From: Acidobacteriota bacterium
GTDB taxonomy: Bacteria; Acidobacteriota; Polarisedimenticolia; QHYA01
NCBI GenBank assembly: GCA_003223995.1
Contig: QHYA01000236.1
Location: 1 to 16,418, forward strand
DNA length: 16,418 nt
Reading direction: 5' to 3'
Below, piece after piece: positions 1 through 7,229 of the stretch. The number at the start of each line of letters is the position of its first letter. The first letter of the stretch is position 1. A program made the translations under genes and the position numbers. The notes under the pieces were generated by a model. The model had not been told where the DNA came from, did no database searches, and saw only the letters and a list, made by a program, of their open reading frames with translations.

Positions 1-616
1 CGGTGATCCGCACCGAGTCCACCGACGCGGTATGGCTTCCACCCGAGGCCTGCACTGTCGAGAGCGCGGCACCAAAGCTGGAGCCATTGATGTCGGACGC
101 CGTCCATGAATCGCCCCACAGATCCGAGGAGCCGCCGTAGGACACGAAGGTGTCCGTCGCCGGCCAGCCAGCGCTGCTCTTCTTGTCCGTCGTGCCGATC
201 GTTCCACCTTTTACGACACGAATGGCGTTGTCGATGATCGTGCCCGATGTGGCATTCTTGTATTCCCACTCAACCTGAATGCCCTGGATCAAACTGTTCG
301 ATGGAAGCGAGAAGCCGAAACCCGTGCACTTCAGGAAGTGGGACGCGTCGTTGTTACCCGAAAATGCCGCGGTGGAATAGGCGTTGTCACTGGCCTGCGC
401 GTTGGCAGGAGTCGACCATGTGAACGTACCGATGCCCGTGGCGTCCACACACGTCCCCGCCGAGCTCTTTGTCACGGTGTTGGCCGCTGCCGGGCTGGCT
501 GCCAGGAGGCCGAGGAGTGCCAGCGCCACCGTCGCGACGGTGCGGTGGACCGGTCCCAGAGGAGAATGAACAGTCGTCGCACTCGAGGTCGGTCGGCGGT
601 GTGTGATCCGAGTCAT
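1..616 (-). CDS. Secreted protein of unknown function, N-terminal part (runs off left edge)
   Basis: The minus frame is open from an ATG at 616-614 to the window edge (205 codons, no stop), so the C-terminus is missing. The start is supported by a GGGGAG Shine-Dalgarno at 622-627. The first ~45 residues form a long signal peptide: an Arg-rich start, a hydrophobic core (VALALLGLLAA) and a likely cleavage site after SPAAA. The mature part contains the spaced motifs FTWSTPANA, GFGFSLPSN, IQGIQVEWEY and SSDLWGDSWTASDIN, and looks like a beta-rich extracellular domain. I recall this W..P.N / GF.F.(I/L)P / I.GI.V / DLWG pattern from uncharacterised surface proteins, but I cannot name a family. An ORF on the opposite strand (338-865) is its shadow. 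It has no operon partner in the window. Confidence 0.8.
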   Translation of the reverse strand, partial: MTRITHRRPTSSATTVHSPLGPVHRTVATVALALLGLLAASPAAANTVTKSSAGTCVDATGIGTFTWSTPANAQASDNAYSTAAFSGNNDASHFLKCTGFGFSLPSNSLIQGIQVEWEYKNATSGTIIDNAIRVVKGGTIGTTDKKSSAGWPATDTFVSYGGSSDLWGDSWTASDINGSSFGAALSTVQASGGSHTASVDSVRIT

Positions 617-1220
617 CGTGTCTCCCCTGTGCACTGCAAACGCGTTGTCCGGGTAACGATCCCCCGCCAGATGGGCAAGAGGGCGGCGCAGCCTCCCCTA
701 TCAGACGTGGCCTTCATGCCTGTCGCTGTATTCCTCCCGAAGGACACAGCGCCGAGCCCCGAGCTTCTGCTAGAGGCCGGAGTGTTTCTTGCAGCCGAAA
801 AAGTCCTGGGCTATCGCTTCGATAAGCTAGGTTCCGCTTTGCAGGTAGTCAAAGTGGGGGGCTGAGTTACATACTTGCGAAAGCTTTGGCCGCGTTCAGG
901 AAAGTTCAGGAACGCATCGGAGTGGGAAGGGCAAGGTCTTGCTGTATAGCGACGGCGAGTGACAACTGCGGGGGAGAAGAGGAGAGCGTAGCTGCCGGGC
1001 CATGCCCAGCGTGCATCGGGCGAGGATCGCTCCCGGCGCGGGCCTCAGCCGACGCGGCTACCGAGCATCATCCGCGAAGCCCCCTCTCGTCCGAAAAATA
1101 CACCCGAGAGAGCCGTCGCATTGCGTTTGGGGGCCGCGAGGCCGCGAGAGGGGAGGCGTGCTTGGGACCGCGAAGAGCGATCGGCTCGGTAACAATTCCG
1201 TAACCGCGTCCCGCCTGAGA
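617..1220. other. Non-coding stretch upstream of the left-edge secreted gene
   Basis: About 600 bases lie between the start of the secreted gene at 616 and the terminator at 1231. Short open frames on the plus strand (886-1203, 1002-1364) have no ribosome binding site, mediocre codon pattern and low-complexity Arg/Ser/Pro-rich translations, so I do not call them genes. The 617-860 part should hold the promoter of the minus-strand secreted gene, but I could not pick out a convincing -35/-10 or -24/-12 element for it, and I recognise no riboswitch or RNA gene. Confidence 0.5.
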
Positions 1221-1230
1221 CCGTACAGAT

Positions 1231-1268
1231 CGAGGGGCCTTCCTGCCGGTGGACGGGAAGGCCCCTCG
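1231..1268 (-). terminator. Strong hairpin terminator of the 1294-1743 gene
   Basis: A perfect 13-bp inverted repeat (CGAGGGGCCTTCC at 1231-1243 and its complement at 1256-1268) with a 12-base loop lies 25 bases beyond the stop of the minus-strand gene. There is no long T-tract on either side, so termination efficiency is uncertain, but the position and stem strength fit an intrinsic terminator. Confidence 0.7.
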
Positions 1269-1293
1269 CGTCTTGTTGCTCGGACTGAACCGC

Positions 1294-1743
1294 TCAGACC
1301 TTCCTGGCGTGGTCCTCACCGCAGCAGCCGCCCTTGGAGTTCGCCCAGTCCTTCAAGATCTTGAGGGCTCCGGGCGTTTTCGCGACGGTCGTGATGGTCC
1401 CGCCGTCCTTGGTCATCTCGATCTTCGTCGTGACGTCCTTCATGCCGAGGGGGCACTGGGGACACGGGGGGCAGCCTTCCCCCTTCAGGTGCGCACCGAG
1501 GTGCTCCTGGATGTGCTTGACGGCCTCGGGGTTCTTGCCGTGGAGCGTGACGACCGCTCCGTCGGAAGTGATCCTCGCGTCCTTCGTGACGCCGTTCATT
1601 AGGGAGCAATGCTCGCCCATCGCCCCGTCGACCTTCGCCGCCTCGCTTCCGTGAATGCAGCCCTCGCCGGCCCACGCGGCTCCACTCAGCGCCGCGGCCG
1701 CGATCGCCGCCAGCAGTGCCTTGCCTCTCAGGATCCTTCTCAT
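1294..1743 (-). CDS. Small exported Cys/His-rich protein, probably metal-binding
   Basis: The protein has 149 residues. The start is set by an ATG at 1743 with a GGAGG at 1754-1758; the frame stays open to 2034 but has no better start. Residues 1-25 are a signal peptide ending AWA, so the product is periplasmic or outer-surface. The mature protein has seven cysteines (29, 46, 91, 94, 97, 140, 141), including a CPPCPQC cluster and a GGCCGEDH tail, and a regular His series at 77, 81 and 85 (HxxxHxxxH). Two halves look related: an ITSDGAVVTLHGKNPEAVKHI stretch around 58-78 and an EMTKDGGTITTVAKTPGALKI stretch around 109-129, which suggests an internal duplication of a small alpha/beta unit. I infer binding of a soft metal such as copper or zinc. 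Disulfide-rich structure without metal is the alternative. It stands alone, divergent from the CheB-containing gene, with its own terminator. Confidence 0.8.
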   Translation of the reverse strand: MRRILRGKALLAAIAAAALSGAAWAGEGCIHGSEAAKVDGAMGEHCSLMNGVTKDARITSDGAVVTLHGKNPEAVKHIQEHLGAHLKGEGCPPCPQCPLGMKDVTTKIEMTKDGGTITTVAKTPGALKILKDWANSKGGCCGEDHARKV

Positions 1744-2002
1744 GCGTGTCGTCCCTCCTGGAAACGGGTTCACCGGCCCACCCCCCTCATGGAGCTGAAG
1801 CCGACCCGGAACTACCCAAGATACCTGAGGTCGCTTCCGCGCGCCAGATGGAGGGAGCGGCCACGATCGGCCACCACCCCGGTAGGCGAAAATGTGCGAA
1901 ACTCTCCCCGCGGACGGCCCAGCGGCGCCTGTTCCCCCGGGCGCGGACCATGCGGGGAGAGGATCCGCAGGCTTTCCACCCGTATTGTCAGAAGGAAATC
2001 CC
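1744..2002. promoter_or_regulatory. Divergent intergenic region with both promoters
   Basis: This 259-base gap separates the divergent starts of the small exported protein (1743, minus) and the CheB-containing gene (2003, plus), so it must carry both promoters. The only clear sites are the ribosome binding sites: GGAGG at 1754-1758 for the minus gene and GAAGGAA at 1991-1997 for the plus gene. I see no convincing promoter boxes. Confidence 0.4.
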
Positions 2003-2896
2003 ATGGTGAAAAAGAAACGACGGCAAGGCAGCACTCACCAGAAGAAGGCGCGGCGGGGGGCGGGCCGATCTGTCCCGGCCAACCCCGGCCGCGGCGTGCG
2101 GACGGACTCCCACCCCCTGGCGATCGTGGGCATAGGGGCATCGGCCGGCGGTCTGGAGGCGTTCACGAGACTGCTGAAGGCCCTGTCGCCCGACACGGGC
2201 ATGGCCTTCGTGCTCGTGCAGCACCTCGATCCGAAACACGAAAGCCTCCTGCCCGAGTTGCTGTCGAAGACGACAAGCATGCCCGTCACCCAGGTCAGCG
2301 AAGGCGTGACGTTGCGATCCAACCACGTCTACGTCATCCCGCCGAACGTGGACATGGCCCTCGAGAAGGGCGCCCTGCACCTGACGCGCCGCACCCAGAC
2401 ACACGGACAGCACATGCCCATCGACCGGTTCCTGCGCTCGCTGGCCACAGACCGGAAGAGCCGGTCGATCGGCGTGATCCTGTCCGGATCGGCCTCCGAC
2501 GGCACCCTTGGGCTGACGGCGATCAAGGCGGAGGGCGGCATCACGTTCGCGCAGGACGCGGAGTCGGCCAAGTACGGGAGCATGCCTCACAGCGCCTTGG
2601 CGGCAGGGGTCGTCGATTTCGTCCTTCCCCCGGAGAGCATCGCGAAGGAGCTGGCAAGGATCGGCCGGCACCCCTTCGTACAAGCTGGACCGGCTGGAGG
2701 ACTACCTGGCCTACCTGCAGTCCCACCCCGCGGAGGCCCAGGCCCTCCACGAGGACATCCTGATCAGCGTGACGGGTTTCTTCCGGGAGGCCGAGGCGTT
2801 CGAGGCCCTCACGACGATCGTCTTCCCCTCCATCGTCAAGGGCAGATCACCGGGCGATGCGATCCGGGTGTGGGTGGCCGGGTGCTCCACAGGTGA
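2003..2896 (+). CDS. CheB methylesterase part (fragment 1) of a broken CheB-CheR-PAS-histidine kinase fusion
   Basis: The ATG at 2003 follows GAAGGAA at 1991-1997. Residues 1-37 are a basic linker and residues 38-225 a complete CheB-type glutamyl methylesterase domain without a receiver. The catalytic triad is visible: Ser47 in GIGASAGG, His74 in VQHLDP and Asp166 in ILSGSASDGT, with MPIDRFLRSLA (138-148) and the ending AAGVVDFVLPPESIA. After HPF (223-225, base ~2677) this frame becomes an unrelated Pro/Gly-rich tail to a stop at 2896, while CheR homology resumes in another frame at 2679. In family fusions CheB runs straight into the N-terminal CheR subdomain, so an out-of-frame deletion is inferred at ~2678. 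This part could still fold as a free methylesterase. Such hybrids act in chemosensory-like or adaptive signalling rather than in classical flagellar chemotaxis alone. Confidence 0.85.
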   Translation: MVKKKRRQGSTHQKKARRGAGRSVPANPGRGVRTDSHPLAIVGIGASAGGLEAFTRLLKALSPDTGMAFVLVQHLDPKHESLLPELLSKTTSMPVTQVSEGVTLRSNHVYVIPPNVDMALEKGALHLTRRTQTHGQHMPIDRFLRSLATDRKSRSIGVILSGSASDGTLGLTAIKAEGGITFAQDAESAKYGSMPHSALAAGVVDFVLPPESIAKELARIGRHPFVQAGPAGGLPGLPAVPPRGGPGPPRGHPDQRDGFLPGGRGVRGPHDDRLPLHRQGQITGRCDPGVGGRVLHR

Positions 2897-4361
2897 GGAG
2901 GCCTACTCGATCGCCATCTGCCTGATGGAGTTCCTGAGCTCCTCGCGACACGACCAACCCGTCCAGATCTTCGCGACGGACGTCAGCGACGCGGCCATCG
3001 AGACGGCCCGCGCGGGCACCTATTCTGAAAACATCACGCCGGACGTCTCACCGGAACGCTTGCGGCGGTTCTTCTCAAAGGTGGACCGCGGCTATCAGAT
3101 CAGCAAGCAGGTCCGCGACATATGCATCTTCGCCAGGCAGGACCTCACGCGGGACCCACCCTTCTCACGGCTGGACCTGATCAGCTGCCGCAACGTCCTC
3201 ATCTATCTCGGTCCGGTGCTCCAGAAGCGCGTCATCCCGATCTTCCATTACGCGCTCAAGCCGACGGGATTCCTGCTGCTGGGCAAGTCCGAGGCCGTCG
3301 GATCGTTCTCGGACATGTTCGCGGCCCTCGACCGCAAGCACAGGATCTACGCCAAGAAGGCGACCCCTTCCCTGCTGCGCACCGACTTCGTGCCGATCGA
3401 CCTGGCGACCGCCGGGGGCGCGGCCGCCCTTCCCGCCACTGCCACGGCCCGCGACGACCTCGAAGTCCAGCGCGAGGCCGATCGCATCGTCCTCGCCAAG
3501 TACGCTCCCGCGGGGGTGCTGGTCAACGAGAACCTCGACATCGTCCATTTCCGCGGGCGGACCGGCGCCTACCTCGAACCAGGGTCGGGACAGCCGAGCC
3601 TGAACCTCATGCGAATGGCCCGCCAGGGGCTCTCCTTGGAGCTGAGGACGGCAATCCAAAAGGCTCGCCGGAAGGGGGAGCCTGTTCGGAAGGAAGGCAT
3701 CCAGCTCGACAGCAGCGGCCGGAACCGGATCGTCAGCATCGAGGTGATCCCTCTGAAGGTGCGAACCGGCGGCGGGCGCTACCACATCGTGAACTTCGAA
3801 GAGGCCGCCTCTGCCCCGGAAAGAAAGGCCGCCGTGATCCGGCCAGCGAAGCTCCGGGCGCCCGACCGGGAGATCGAGCGGCTGAAGAAGGAGCTCGAGG
3901 CCACGAAGGAGTACCTCCAGTCGATCATCGAGGAGCAGAACGCCACGAACGAGGAGCTCAAGTCCGCCAACGAGGAGATTCTCTCGAGCAACGAGGAGCT
4001 GTCGAGCACGAACGAGGAGCTGGAAACGGCCAAGGAGGAGCTGCAGGCCACGAACGAGGAGCTCACTACGGTCAACGAGGAGCTTCAGAACCGCAACCTC
4101 GAACTGAGCCAGCTCAACAACGACCTGAACAACGTGCTCGCCAGTGCCAACATCCCCATCGTCTTCCTCGGTCCCGACCTCCGCGTCCGCCGTTGCACGC
4201 CCATGGCGGAGAAGGCGCTGAACCTGATCCCCAGCGACATCGGCCGGCGGATCACCGACATCAAGCCAAACATCCACGTGCCCGATCTCGAGAAGATGGT
4301 CCTCGATGTCATCGAGACGGTCAGCCTCCGGGAGCGTCAGGTCCAGGACTCCGAAGCGTGA
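2769..4361 (+). CDS. CheR methyltransferase, coiled coil and PAS part (fragment 2) of the broken fusion
   Basis: Recognisable sequence starts at 2679 (YKLDRLEDYLAYLQ, the end of the CheR N-terminal subdomain), but the first possible start in this frame is a GTG at 2769. The SAM-binding motif AGCSTGEEAY is at residues 37-46 from that GTG. FATDVSDAAIETARAG and LDLISCRNVLIYL follow, all typical CheR methyltransferase. About residues 368-455 are an unusually regular coiled coil of repeated (T/S)NEEL heptads, then a PAS-like segment with ANIPIVFLGPDLRVRR and IPSDIGRRITDIKPN. The frame ends SLRERQVQDSEA and stop. In relatives QVQD is followed by EGRWY and ~50-60 more residues before the next PAS, so a second out-of-frame deletion is inferred at ~4355. 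The CheR N-terminal subdomain, which contacts receptors, is largely missing. No internal stops are seen. Confidence 0.85.
   Translation: MTGFFREAEAFEALTTIVFPSIVKGRSPGDAIRVWVAGCSTGEEAYSIAICLMEFLSSSRHDQPVQIFATDVSDAAIETARAGTYSENITPDVSPERLRRFFSKVDRGYQISKQVRDICIFARQDLTRDPPFSRLDLISCRNVLIYLGPVLQKRVIPIFHYALKPTGFLLLGKSEAVGSFSDMFAALDRKHRIYAKKATPSLLRTDFVPIDLATAGGAAALPATATARDDLEVQREADRIVLAKYAPAGVLVNENLDIVHFRGRTGAYLEPGSGQPSLNLMRMARQGLSLELRTAIQKARRKGEPVRKEGIQLDSSGRNRIVSIEVIPLKVRTGGGRYHIVNFEEAASAPERKAAVIRPAKLRAPDREIERLKKELEATKEYLQSIIEEQNATNEELKSANEEILSSNEELSSTNEELETAKEELQATNEELTTVNEELQNRNLELSQLNNDLNNVLASANIPIVFLGPDLRVRRCTPMAEKALNLIPSDIGRRITDIKPNIHVPDLEKMVLDVIETVSLRERQVQDSEA
3946..4086 (+). repeat. In-frame tandem heptad repeat (NEEL coiled coil)
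   Basis: The bases coding for NEEL (variants of AACGAGGAGCT) recur about every 21 bases, with some AKEEL and NEEI variants. This is a coding heptad repeat characteristic of the linker in CheB/CheR/PAS hybrids, not a mobile or regulatory repeat. It is a plausible site for polymerase slippage, although the frame breaks in this gene lie outside it. Confidence 0.7.
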
Positions 4362-5355
4362 AGGGCTGCTCGTGCTCGACGAGCAGCTCCGAGTGAAGAG
4401 GGCCAACCGGTTCTTCTACGAGATGTTCCTGGTCTCGCCCGCGGAGACGGAGGGCCGGCTGATCCACCAGCTCGGGGACGGGCAATGGAACATCCCCAAC
4501 CTGATCGACCAGCTCAAGGACGTGGCCGCCGGCAATGCGCGCCTGGACGGTCTAGAGGTGGATGCCGATTTCCCCGCCATTGGCCGCAAGACGATGATGG
4601 TCACGACTCGCGTGCTCGACCAGGAAGGTCCCTTGAACATGGTCCTCCTCGTCATCAGCGACATGACAAAGCGCAAAGCCGCCGAGAGGGCTGTTCAGGA
4701 GCTGTCCGGCCGCTTGCTTCGGTTGCGGGACGAGGAGCAGCGCCGCATCGCCCGCGAGCTGCACGATACCACCGCCCAGAACCTCTCCGCCCTCGGGATG
4801 AACCTGGCCCTCGTGCAGCGGGAGTCCGAGCGGCTCGGTCCCGAGGCGCGGGCGGCGCTGTCGGAGTGTGTCGCGATCGGTGACCAGTGCTCGCGGGAGG
4901 TCCGAGACGTCGCGGCGTTGCTGCACCCGCCGCTGCTGGACGAGATCGGCTTGGCATCGGCCCTGCGGTGGTACGCCGACTCCTTCAGCCGGAGGACCGG
5001 GATCAGCGTCAGCGTGAACGTCTCGCCCGACCTGGGCCGTCTTGGGCAGGATATCGAGACGACCTTGTACCGCGTCGCGCAGGAATGCCTCACCAACATC
5101 CAGCGACATTCGGGCAGCCCGACGGCCGAGGTTCGCGTCGAGAGGGACGAGCAGGAGATCCGGGCGGAACTGAGGGACGAGGGCCGGGGCATTTCCTCCG
5201 ACGCGCTCGCCAGGCATGGGGTGGGAATCCCGGGCATGCGGGAACGCGTGCGGCAGCTCGGGGGACGACTTGATATCCGGTCAGACAGCCACGGCACCAG
5301 GGTCATCGTCTCCTTGCCTCTAGGGGGCGCTTCCGCGGGAGGCGGAGGCGCGTGA
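4306..5355 (+). CDS. PAS-histidine kinase part (fragment 3, HisKA_3 type) of the broken fusion
   Basis: The ATG at 4306 lies inside fragment 2 and its first ~18 residues are out-of-frame sequence. Family-like sequence starts at GLLVLDEQLRVKRANRFF (~4363), and a GTG at 4372 is an alternative start. PAS domain to ~residue 120 (GQWNIPNLIDQL, ADFPAIGRKTM), then a dimerisation/phosphoacceptor helix with His153 in RRIARELHDTTAQ, the HisKA_3 signature of NarX/DegS-like kinases. The ATPase domain shows LYRVAQECLTNIQRHSG (N box) and DEGRGIS plus HGVGIPGMRERV (G boxes), so the kinase core is complete. The stop at 5355 is 42 bases before the response regulator, its expected partner. Without the upstream modules it may act as a small soluble kinase or be inactive. 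Confidence 0.85.
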   Translation: MSSRRSASGSVRSRTPKREGLLVLDEQLRVKRANRFFYEMFLVSPAETEGRLIHQLGDGQWNIPNLIDQLKDVAAGNARLDGLEVDADFPAIGRKTMMVTTRVLDQEGPLNMVLLVISDMTKRKAAERAVQELSGRLLRLRDEEQRRIARELHDTTAQNLSALGMNLALVQRESERLGPEARAALSECVAIGDQCSREVRDVAALLHPPLLDEIGLASALRWYADSFSRRTGISVSVNVSPDLGRLGQDIETTLYRVAQECLTNIQRHSGSPTAEVRVERDEQEIRAELRDEGRGISSDALARHGVGIPGMRERVRQLGGRLDIRSDSHGTRVIVSLPLGGASAGGGGA

Positions 5356-5397
5356 TGCCGTCGACAGGTCTCGGGCCAGTCCGCTGATCCGGGAAGG

Positions 5398-6057
5398 ATG
5401 ATGGCCGCGCTTCGCATCCTGATCGCCGATGACCACGAAGTCGTCCGGAGAGGTGTTCGGGCCCTGCTGGAAGGCCGACCCGACTGGACTGTCTGCGGCG
5501 AGGCCTCCACGGGACGGGAGGCGGTGGAGAAAGCGAAGCAACTGGCGCCGGACGTGGTCATCCTGGATATTGGCATGCCCGAGCTGAACGGACTGGAGGC
5601 TGCACGGCAGATCCATCAGATAGCGCCCCAGACGGGGGTGCTCATCCTGACCGTCCACGAATCCGAGCAGCTCGTGCGCGAGGTTCTGGAGGCGGGCGCC
5701 CGCGGGTACCTTCTGAAATCGGACGCCGGGAGGGAGCTCATCACGGCCATCGAGGCCCTGCGCGGACGCCGGCAGTACTTCACGGCGGGGATCGCGGAAA
5801 GGGTGCTCGACGGGTACTTGAGGGGGGACCCCGCCGCCCACTCCGGCCCCCCGGCCGGCGGGCAGATAACGGCCCGGGAGCGGGAGATCGTGCAGTTGCT
5901 CGCCGAGGGAAGGAGCAACAAGGAGGTCGCCAGGACCCTGAGGATCAGCCTCAAGACCGTCGAGACCCACCGGGCCAACATCATGCGCAAGCTCCATATC
6001 CACACGCTGCCCGAACTGGTCCGCTACGCCATCCGCAACAATCTGATCGAAGCATAG
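5398..6057 (+). CDS. Response regulator, NarL/LuxR family (receiver plus HTH)
   Basis: This intact 219-residue protein has the family's usual length. The receiver has the acidic pair Asp11-Asp12, phospho-acceptor Asp57 in VVILDIGMP, Thr85 and Lys107 in GYLLKSD. The C-terminal LuxR HTH runs from ITAREREIVQLLAEG (~155) through SNKEVARTL and KTVETHRANIMRKL. Two ATGs are adjacent (5398 and 5401). GGGAAGG at 5391-5397 touches the first, so the second is the better-spaced start and the protein may be one residue shorter. It lies 42 bases downstream of the HisKA_3 kinase fragment on the same strand, the standard arrangement of a cognate pair, and is predicted to be phosphorylated by it and bind DNA. 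Its targets are unknown. Confidence 0.93.
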   Translation: MMAALRILIADDHEVVRRGVRALLEGRPDWTVCGEASTGREAVEKAKQLAPDVVILDIGMPELNGLEAARQIHQIAPQTGVLILTVHESEQLVREVLEAGARGYLLKSDAGRELITAIEALRGRRQYFTAGIAERVLDGYLRGDPAAHSGPPAGGQITAREREIVQLLAEGRSNKEVARTLRISLKTVETHRANIMRKLHIHTLPELVRYAIRNNLIEA

Positions 6058-6303
6058 GGCATCGCCCGGCACCGGAGCGGCGGCCCGGCGAAGCTTTTCC
6101 GGGCGCGTTTCCATCCCATACAGGAGAAAACCACTGGTCCTCCGGTGTTCACCCGATGCCGCGGCGAGCCCGTTTCCTCTAGGATGAATTCTGTTCCGTT
6201 CGCCAGCTCGCATTGCCCCATCCGTCGGATACCCCCTTGCCGCGGCTGGCGGACGGACTGGACCGAAGCTGCGCCGCCCCTTCCAGCGGCGCGGGAGGAT
6301 GCG

Positions 6304-6534
6304 ATGGAGAGCGGGGCCACTCATACTGTCATCTGCGCTTACTGCAACAAGGACTTCGATCTCTTTGGCGCTGTCTGGTGCTCGCACACCAAAGCACACC
6401 AGTCGAAGGTCTGCCCCCACTGCGGACGCTGCCTCTGCACGCATCCTCTCTACACCAACCCCAATTGCTGGAAGGAGGCGCCGATGGGGTTCCAGGCGCA
6501 GGGATTCCGGAAGTTGTTCCTGCTCTATATATGA
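6304..6534 (+). CDS. Zinc-ribbon-like microprotein
   Basis: The protein has 76 residues, with an ATG at 6304 preceded by GGGAGG at 6293-6298. It contains CAYC, then a WCSH stretch, then CPHCGRCLC with a further Cys near PNCW, so two CxxC knuckles could hold one or two zinc ions. The rest is aromatic-rich and ends FRKLFLLYI. It has no signal peptide or membrane segment, so it should be cytoplasmic. I recall similar small 'CPHCGRCLC' proteins near signalling genes in acidobacterial or myxobacterial genomes but cannot name a family. It lies 246 bases after the response regulator and 27 bases before the next small gene, with which it may be co-transcribed. Confidence 0.75.
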   Translation: MESGATHTVICAYCNKDFDLFGAVWCSHTKAHQSKVCPHCGRCLCTHPLYTNPNCWKEAPMGFQAQGFRKLFLLYI

Positions 6535-6561
6535 GCTTTCATGGGAACCAGGAGGAAAGCG

Positions 6562-6837
6562 ATGACGAACCAGTCGAAGACCGGCCTCATGGTAGGCGAG
6601 TCTGTTGTGGACCGCCCGACGGCGAGCGAAGCAGGCATTACCGAAGATCGAACCAGCCTGCCTGCGAAGACCGTGCAGGACGGCGCGGAAGGGCAGTTTG
6701 GCCAACCATTCTCCAGGAGGATCATCTCCCCCCCGCGAGGCCTCCTTCGACACATGCGAATCCTCCCCGAACAGGAGACAGAAACTCGAGAAAAGTCTTC
6801 GACAGGGGCGCCATGCCATTCTTCGTTCGCCCTTTGA
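6562..6837 (+). CDS. Small hypothetical protein
   Basis: The frame encodes 91 residues from an ATG at 6562 with a perfect AGGAGG at 6550-6555. An upstream ATG at 6541 in the same frame lacks such a site. The sequence (starting MTNQSKTGLMVGESVVDRP) is hydrophilic, with no signal peptide, membrane segment or known motif. Third-position GC is good in the first two thirds and falls toward the C-terminus, so the end of the frame may be wrong. The ribosome binding site and 27-base spacing to the zinc-ribbon gene are the main support. No function is proposed. Confidence 0.45.
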   Translation: MTNQSKTGLMVGESVVDRPTASEAGITEDRTSLPAKTVQDGAEGQFGQPFSRRIISPPRGLLRHMRILPEQETETREKSSTGAPCHSSFAL

Positions 6838-6845
6838 CTGACGTT

Positions 6846-6872
6846 GCGGCCTGGTAGGCGCGATAAGGCCGC
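6846..6872. terminator. Hairpin between convergent genes, possible bidirectional terminator
   Basis: GCGGCCT at 6846-6852 pairs with AGGCCGC at 6866-6872 around a 13-base loop. It lies just between the stop of the plus-strand small gene (6837) and the stop of the minus-strand gene (6875), the expected place for a shared terminator. There is no T-tract, so confidence is moderate. Confidence 0.45.
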
Positions 6873-6874
6873 GC

Positions 6875-7186
6875 TCACGAACCCCACTTCTTCCCGAGGC
6901 CTTCCAGGCCGGCCCTCCCCAACTCCTCCGGCGTCATGACCACGCGGAATTCCACATCCGCGTTGAAGCTCAGGAACCATGGCTCGGCGAGAGACGGGAT
7001 CCGCGAGGGATCGGGAAGGTCAACGACCAGAAGAGCACCGCGGCGCCCCTCCTGCTCCGTGAAATAGCAAGCCTCTGGCTTGGTCCCTGACCGCTGCGTT
7101 GAACTGCTCGTGAGCGATCTCTTCCAGGATCTTCGGCAGTTTCCTTCCTGCGGTCCCGGAAGCGTGACGTTCAGCAGCATCCGCAT
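6875..7186 (-). pseudogene. Small 'KPEAxYFTE' family gene with an internal frameshifted and block-swapped segment
   Basis: The frame from the ATG at 7186 (AGGAGGAGAG just upstream) starts MRMLLNVTLPG and ends with family-typical sequence: TKPEACYFTEQEGRRG, LAEPWFLSFNADVEF, MTPEELGRAGLEGLGKKW. Between them (~7155-7085) it reads unrelated sequence (CRRSWKRSLTSSSTQRS), while the same DNA in another frame reads TAGRKLPKILEEIA then HEQFNAAVRD. As I remember this ~100-residue family, the order is LP-(H)EPFNxxVRDG-TAGxKxxKILEE-KPEA. Here the two blocks are present but exchanged and out of frame. GGGACC flanks the segment on both sides (about 7152-7157 and 7083-7088). The gene is probably inactive unless the frameshifted peptide is tolerated. 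It lies 43 bases after the cupin stop, so the two were probably co-transcribed. Confidence 0.65.
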
Positions 7187-7229
7187 GATTCTCTCCTCCT
7201 GATCTTTCGATCATGATCGGTCCTCCCAT

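Noticed and set aside
817..846. Minus-strand GCAAAGC...GATAGCC sequence, slightly like a cyclic-di-GMP-I riboswitch
   Set aside because: Required helices and the GNRA/receptor elements could not be placed; the match is limited to two short strings.
929..943. GG-N10-GC element on the plus strand resembling a sigma-54 promoter
   Set aside because: Poor match in the CACG positions, no conserved surrounding blocks as in modules A and B, and no plus-strand gene for ~1 kb.
886..1364. Plus-strand open frames of 105 and 120 codons
   Set aside because: No ribosome binding site, low-complexity Arg/Ser/Pro-rich translations and no family resemblance; GC-rich DNA gives such frames by chance.
1609..2763. 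384-codon plus-strand frame across the CheB start
   Set aside because: It overlaps the well-supported exported protein and CheB in other frames; its translation is Arg/Pro/His-rich shadow sequence.
3165..4406. 413-codon minus-strand frame antisense to CheR
   Set aside because: Leu/Glu/Asp/Val-rich mirror of the coiled-coil coding strand; the sense strand has clear CheR motifs.
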